Assembly: GCA_031279895.1 (NCBI GenBank)
Contig: JAITHR010000028.1
Coordinates: 1-8,223 of the forward strand
DNA from: Spirochaetaceae bacterium
Lineage (GTDB): Bacteria > Spirochaetota > Spirochaetia > Treponematales > Breznakiellaceae
DNA length: 8,223 nucleotides
Direction of reading: 5' to 3'
The translations under genes and the position numbers were made by a program. Below the pieces are notes generated by a model that worked only from the letters and a program-made list of their open reading frames with translations, was not told the origin of the DNA and made no database searches. This document shows, piece by piece, positions 4,949 to 8,223 of this stretch; the stretch's first letter is position 1; each line of letters begins with the position of its first letter.

Positions 4949-5953
4949 ATGGCTTCTATTACCATAATCCGTATATCCAATCTCATAAAGGGGTGTAACC
5001 TTCAGAGGCGGCTCCTTTTCATGCTGGCCGTCCTCACCGCCGGCGCGGTTTCCGCGCAAGAGGGCAAATTTTCTTTCGGCTTTGGCGGGGAGATAAGCGG
5101 CGCCGCGGATCCCAAGATGTACGAAGGCGGCGGCGGCTTTATAGGAATGACCGAATACCGGTTTAAGGACCCGTTTTCAGCGGGCTTTAAAATCGGGGTA
5201 AGCAATGATTTTGAGTATCGTATCACCGTATTTCGGGAAAATATCTTTGCGCGGTGGTACTTCTGGCGCCTCGGCTCTGTGGAAGCCTTCGCGGAATTAG
5301 GCCCGGGCGCACTCTTAACCATGCGGGGCAGTGAAATCTGGGCCGGACTTGAGCTTGCGGCGAGTGCCGGCGCACGGTTTTCCTTTGGAGCCTGGTATGT
5401 GGAGCCGTACATCGGCACGGGGTATCCGGTGTGGGGAAGAGTGGGAGTTGCGGTGGGGTATCGAGTGCCGCCGCGCTCGGGCTCCCGCGCTCCGGTGCCG
5501 GCACAGTCAAACGCCGGGGACGAGGCTTTGACCGCAACGGAAAAGCTGGCGCAAGAAACTTCGTCGTCCGGGGACGGGCAAGGGAGCGCGGTTTCGACCG
5601 GCCCCACCTATGTCATTATTTTTCCCCCCAATCGGGCGGACTTTACCGGCCTTGACTCCGCCACGGCGGATGAAAACAGCAGCGTCATTTTTGAGATTGA
5701 GACCATGCTCTCCGAGCATCCCGAATATCGGGTCCTGCTCGACGGGTACGCTAATCCTGTTGAAGGGACCGAAGTGGAAGATCGCAACGAACTGCGGCCT
5801 TTAAGCCGCCAGCGGGCTGAAAAAGTGGCGGAAACATTAGTCGGTGCCGGAGTGGACCGAAGGCGGCTTATCATTGCCGGTTCCGGCGGGCTTCGGTCCG
5901 ACAGCGATAACAAACAGAAAAACAGACGGGTAGAGCTTACTATCATAAAATAG
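4949..5953 (+). CDS. Outer-membrane beta-barrel protein with C-terminal OmpA-like domain
   Basis: A protein of 334 residues in three parts. Residues 1-36 are a signal peptide (R-R at 20-21, cleavage after A-V-S-A). Residues 37 to about 170 are a glycine/aromatic-rich barrel closely matching the previous gene. A Pro/Ser/Ala-rich linker (about 171-220) leads to an OmpA-like domain (about 222-334) with I-I-F-P-P-N-R-A-D-F, L-S-R-Q-R-A-E-K-V (285-293) and the closing N-R-R-V-E-L. OmpA domains normally hold peptidoglycan through an Asp in G-H-T-D and the Arg of L-S-x-x-R-A. Here Arg289 is present but G-H-T-D reads G-Y-A-N (266-269), so the Asp is Asn269 and typical diaminopimelate binding may be altered. 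The likely role is tethering the outer membrane or acting as a porin-like envelope protein. It has its own promoter; the domain class is clear, the precise role is not. Confidence 0.87.
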   Translation: MASITIIRISNLIKGCNLQRRLLFMLAVLTAGAVSAQEGKFSFGFGGEISGAADPKMYEGGGGFIGMTEYRFKDPFSAGFKIGVSNDFEYRITVFRENIFARWYFWRLGSVEAFAELGPGALLTMRGSEIWAGLELAASAGARFSFGAWYVEPYIGTGYPVWGRVGVAVGYRVPPRSGSRAPVPAQSNAGDEALTATEKLAQETSSSGDGQGSAVSTGPTYVIIFPPNRADFTGLDSATADENSSVIFEIETMLSEHPEYRVLLDGYANPVEGTEVEDRNELRPLSRQRAEKVAETLVGAGVDRRRLIIAGSGGLRSDSDNKQKNRRVELTIIK

Positions 5954-5967
5954 GCGGCTTGGGATTG

Positions 5968-6003
5968 GCGGCAGGCGGCGGGGGTGCTGTTTGCCGCGGT
6001 TTT
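5968..6003 (+). terminator. Possible terminator after the barrel-OmpA gene
   Basis: GCGGCA (5968-5973) pairs with TGCCGC (5992-5997); an alternative inner pairing of GCGGC with GCCGC gives a shorter loop. Four T residues follow (6000-6003) after two Gs. The stem is short and the T-run brief, so this is tentative, but its place just after the stop codon at 5953 fits. Confidence 0.4.
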
Positions 6004-6035
6004 GTACGGTTACTTGCACTTTAATAATGAATTTC

Positions 6036-6064
6036 TTGACTTTTTGCATACAGCTATGTAAACT
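6036..6064 (+). promoter_or_regulatory. Strong promoter of the PTS EIIA-like gene, start site at the ATG
   Basis: TTGACT (6036-6041), a 17-base spacer and TAAACT (6059-6064) form a good sigma70-type promoter. Seven bases separate the -10 from ATG 6072, so transcription should start at about 6071-6072. No Shine-Dalgarno precedes the ATG (only AT-rich bases), which agrees with a leaderless mRNA. Confidence 0.65.
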
Positions 6065-6071
6065 TATATAT

Positions 6072-6518
6072 ATGAACCTGAAGTCAGTACTTTCAAAAGA
6101 AACCATCAGCCTTCATTTGAAGGGGACCACCAAAGAAGCGATAATTGGCGAACTGCTTGATATACTTGTTGAGGCGAATAAGATACATGACCGAGAGGCG
6201 GCTTTTACCGCGGTTATGGATCGAGAGGCGAAGATGTCAACCGGTATGAAACACGGTATCGCTATCCCCCACGGAAAAAGTTCTTCCATCCGCGATCTTG
6301 TGGCTTGTATCGGAATTTCTGATTCACCGGTTGAATTTGACGCGCTTGATAATCAACCCTGTCGGATATTTATTATGACCCTCTCTCCTATTGAAAAAAC
6401 CGGTCCGCATCTCCAGTTTCTTGCGGAGATAAGCCTGCTCTTTAAAAGCTCCGAAAAGCGAGGGGAAATTCTTGCCGCTTCAACACCGGAAGCGGTATTA
6501 CACGTTCTTGCCGACTAA
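6072..6518 (+). CDS. PTS EIIA type 2 domain protein (EIIA-Ntr / fructose-type)
   Basis: This 148-residue protein is a single EIIA type 2 domain. The phosphorylation site is His67 in G-I-A-I-P-H-G-K, preceded by D-R-E-A-K-M-S-T-G-M-K-H. The second conserved histidine, His113, lies in G-P-H-L-Q-F-L-A-E-I. The length fits a free-standing PtsN (EIIA-Ntr) rather than a fusion transporter, and no EIIB or EIIC gene is near. PtsN-type proteins take phosphate from a PTS phosphocarrier and regulate other proteins instead of carrying sugar; spirochaetes are known to keep ptsN-like genes. ptsN is therefore the best guess, but a fructose/mannitol EIIA whose partners are elsewhere is possible. An in-frame ATG at 5991 would add 27 unlikely residues across the promoter, so 6072 is chosen. 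The gene is a single unit, apparently translated from a leaderless transcript. Confidence 0.87.
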   Translation: MNLKSVLSKETISLHLKGTTKEAIIGELLDILVEANKIHDREAAFTAVMDREAKMSTGMKHGIAIPHGKSSSIRDLVACIGISDSPVEFDALDNQPCRIFIMTLSPIEKTGPHLQFLAEISLLFKSSEKRGEILAASTPEAVLHVLAD

Positions 6519-6794
6519 TTCACCTGTCGCGCCGGCGCGGGGTGTAGCGGCTTCTGCGCGGTAGAAGCGGCAGGGATCTCAACAATGAGGCGATTGCGCG
6601 GTAGAAATGCGGCGTGGTGTGCGGAGATCGGGGGTGGAAATGACGCGGTGAGCGGAGATGGGAGCGGGGCGGTGAGCGGAAATAGGGGCGGGGGCGGAAG
6701 GGAGATAATAGAGGGAGCGGAGGTATAAGAGTGCGGCAGCGGGTGATTAGAAGCGCGTGAGGGAAATAAACCCTCACGCCTCGCAATGCGCCGG
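6519..6794. repeat. G-rich intergenic spacer with short direct repeats
   Basis: This 276-base gap holds no credible gene. It contains a perfect 12-bp palindrome CGCGCCGGCGCG (6528-6539) just after the PTS gene, a 12-bp direct repeat TGCGCGGTAGAA (6555-6566 and 6595-6606, 40 bases apart) and GCGGTGAGCGGA (6645-6656 and 6669-6680, 24 bases apart). From about 6607 to 6735 the plus strand is mostly G and A, with several runs of three to five Gs, most densely at 6660-6700. The minus-strand reading is an Arg/Pro/Ser-rich low-complexity peptide with no domain. Loose quadruplex or purine-tract structure is possible. Confidence 0.7.
6755..6779 (-). terminator. Perfect 9-bp hairpin after the HEAT-repeat gene
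   Basis: GCGTGAGGG (6755-6763) and CCCTCACGC (6771-6779) pair perfectly around a seven-base AAATAAA loop, starting 15 bases past the stop codon of the minus-strand HEAT-repeat gene. There is no T-run on either side, so it could be a rho-independent-like pause, a protective 3' stem or a factor-dependent end. Confidence 0.55.
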
Positions 6795-7973
6795 CTATTC
6801 TCCTATATTTTCCAGCGCCTCTTGAGCCAGTTGCTGTACGCCGTAACTCCACTCCAGCGCCACAACCTGCCGTAACACGGGCCTGCCCGCCGCATTTCCG
6901 GTGGAACCAAGCGCGGGGATCAATGCCCGCATGAACCGCTCGTCGGTATCGGTAACAATGCCGCGTTCCAGCTTGTTGTTAATAAAATCAATGAAAGAAC
7001 TCAGCAGTTTGGCGGCATCTTCGGTGCCGAGCTTTTTCAAAGCCGCGACAGCCCCAAGTTTCTCTTCCACGTCAACGCCGTACCTGAAGGAGCGTTCCAG
7101 AAGCGGATAGACGCTTTCATCCTCGGTTCCGTAGCGGCTTATCATGTCAATGGAGAGTTTCCGCATCCGTATAAGCTCTTTTCTCATCCGGGCGTCATTG
7201 GAAGCCCCTTTCCCGCGCCAGGCTTCGTAAAGCGCCGCCAAAGCAACGCTGGCCTTCGCGCCCTCATCCACATCCTCGTTCTGCTCAATCGCGGTCAGGG
7301 CAAGGAGCTTCTCCGCATAGGTGTATCCGGCGCCGTGAACCATCTCGGTCAGCGGATCCGTAGGGTCCTCAAGGATTTCCTTAAGGGACTCGGCGGCCTT
7401 GTTTTTCACCCGCTCCGAATACCACCCGTTAGCTGCCAAAAACACCGGTATATAGCCGGAGGCGTCTTTGTATTTCGCAAGCGCGTCAATGGCGCCGTAG
7501 GCGAGCCGTTCTCCCGCAATCGGATTGCGGAAATACAGGTTCTCGTTGGTGTCTTTGAGAAGCTGGACCACCTGGGGAAGCAGGTCCGTGGCCCCTACCT
7601 TGCCCAAAGCCATAACCGCGTCGGCTCTTACCAGCGGATTGGCGAAAACCTCCACCACCCGCCACAGGTTCTGCCCGGTGTCGGTCTGGTCTTCGGTCAG
7701 CTCGTCCGTAATCAATCTGATAGCCTCGTCAGCCGCGTCGACCTCCCGATTGCTTCGCAGGTTGGGATATGAAAGGAGCGTCCGGCTCAAGGCGTGGGCG
7801 TAAAACCCCCCGGCATCCTGTAATTCCGCGTCCCGCGCAATCCGCAGCACGCTCAAGCGGTGTACCGCCGTAAGCGCGTTGTCAAATTGACTGGTGTAGA
7901 ACTCCACATCGTCTTCAGCAAAGGTCGCCGAAGCGATGAGACCCAAAAGTATTGCTAACATAGCACGTTTCAT
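6795..7973 (-). CDS. Secreted HEAT-repeat protein
   Basis: With ATG 7973 the protein has 392 residues. This start is chosen over the earlier in-frame ATG at 8009 because AAGGA lies five bases ahead of it and a clean signal peptide follows (residues 1-19, cleaved after A-T-F-A), pointing to the periplasm. HEAT-type helical pairs are clearest at about 112-142 (V-R-A-D-A-V-M-A-L-G-K-V-G), and others appear at about 156-200, 302-332 and 347-391 (A-A-L-K-K-L-G; A-L-I-P-A-L-G-S-T-G). The centre (205-300) is more divergent helical sequence with a run of Arg and Lys near 262-272. HEAT solenoids bind partner proteins; no catalytic site is seen and I recognise no named gene. It has its own promoter upstream and a strong hairpin downstream, so it is probably a single transcription unit. 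Confidence 0.85.
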   Translation of the reverse strand: MKRAMLAILLGLIASATFAEDDVEFYTSQFDNALTAVHRLSVLRIARDAELQDAGGFYAHALSRTLLSYPNLRSNREVDAADEAIRLITDELTEDQTDTGQNLWRVVEVFANPLVRADAVMALGKVGATDLLPQVVQLLKDTNENLYFRNPIAGERLAYGAIDALAKYKDASGYIPVFLAANGWYSERVKNKAAESLKEILEDPTDPLTEMVHGAGYTYAEKLLALTAIEQNEDVDEGAKASVALAALYEAWRGKGASNDARMRKELIRMRKLSIDMISRYGTEDESVYPLLERSFRYGVDVEEKLGAVAALKKLGTEDAAKLLSSFIDFINNKLERGIVTDTDERFMRALIPALGSTGNAAGRPVLRQVVALEWSYGVQQLAQEALENIGE

Positions 7974-8007
7974 AACCACCATCCTTATATGGTATAATAT
8001 ATCTATC

Positions 8008-8037
8008 ATCTTATGGCATAACAGGGGAGACTTTCAA
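8008..8037 (-). promoter_or_regulatory. Promoter of the HEAT-repeat gene
   Basis: On the minus strand TTGAAA (8032-8037), 18 bases and TAAGAT (8008-8013) predict a start near 8001 and a leader of about 28 bases to ATG 7973. This promoter covers the alternative ATG at 8009, which supports the shorter protein. Confidence 0.55.
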
Positions 8038-8040
8038 CTG

Positions 8041-8223
8041 GTATTTCACCCATAATCGCGTTTTTTTACTTTTTTCCGTTTTCCCTAAGCTTCCCGCCCC
8101 GCGCCCCAAAGCCGACTTGTCAGCCGACAGTCTTTGTTTGAGTCCTCTCAAGACTCTTTTATAGAAAAAACCTTCCCGCCAGCGCCGCGCCTAAGCTTCC
8201 GGCGCTTGCTTTGAGCCGCGGTT
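8041..8223. other. Right-edge intergenic stretch
   Basis: I see no gene here. T-runs at 8062-8076 are followed by two CCTAAGCTTCC words (8085 and 8190 region). A small stem GAGTC-CTCTCAA-GACTC (8140-8156) followed by TTTT may be a weak plus-strand terminator. GCCGAC occurs twice (8111 and 8123). TTTGAGTCC at 8137 also occurs in the right arm of the 426-bp element, too short a match to mean much. Confidence 0.4.

Noticed and set aside
5991..6071. Longer PTS protein starting at ATG 5991
   Set aside because: The added 27 residues span the promoter and do not belong to the EIIA fold.
7974..8009. Longer HEAT-repeat protein starting at ATG 8009
   Set aside because: It would put 12 residues before a good signal peptide, overlaps the -10, and lacks the AAGGA that precedes ATG 7973.
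8137..8145. TTTGAGTCC as a trace of another copy of the repeat element at the right edge
   Set aside because: Nine shared bases with the right arm and no further alignment; expected by chance at this length scale.

Overview
The window looks like a chromosomal segment of a moderately GC-rich spirochaete, most likely Treponema-like. This is inferred from protein style only: periplasmic TPR-like and HEAT-repeat proteins, small outer-membrane barrels (one fused to an OmpA domain with the loop D-G-Y-A-N), and a stand-alone EIIA-type PTS protein. No marker gene fixes the species.

Layout. 1-998 (minus) is a URO-D superfamily protein running off the left edge. 999-1831 has no credible gene and is the most unusual part. 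It holds three head-to-tail copies of a ~91-bp unit (1055-1337), then a 426-bp element (1318-1743) bounded by ~54-bp inverted repeats. Inside the element a 21-bp repeat array flips orientation at a palindrome. The element's right end directly abuts a good sigma70-type promoter for a YdbC-type PC4 single-strand nucleic-acid-binding protein (1832-2080, plus). That gene converges on, and overlaps, a secreted three-repeat TPR-like protein (2064-2975, minus).

Next come a CDP-alcohol phosphatidyltransferase, probably PgsA (3186-3794, minus), and tRNA-Val(UAC) (3937-4010, minus). A plus-oriented intrinsic terminator with no plus-strand gene ahead of it (4087-4114) precedes a tandem pair of paralogous outer-membrane genes: a barrel only (4204-4752) and a barrel plus OmpA-like domain (4949-5953). 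The two share promoter and leader sequence, and parts of the barrel are identical at DNA level.

An EIIA-type PTS protein (6072-6518, plus) has a strong promoter whose expected start falls at the ATG, suggesting a leaderless mRNA. A G-rich spacer with short repeats and a 9-bp hairpin separates it from a secreted HEAT-repeat protein (6795-7973, minus). The last ~180 bases look intergenic.

Functionally the window mixes envelope genes (phospholipid synthesis, outer membrane, periplasmic scaffolds) with regulation (PTS EIIA, PC4). No multi-gene pathway operon is apparent: most genes are single units with their own promoters. The best candidate for something undescribed is the 1055-1772 repeat/palindrome block joined to the PC4 promoter. 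The features are visible in the sequence; any function for them is inference.
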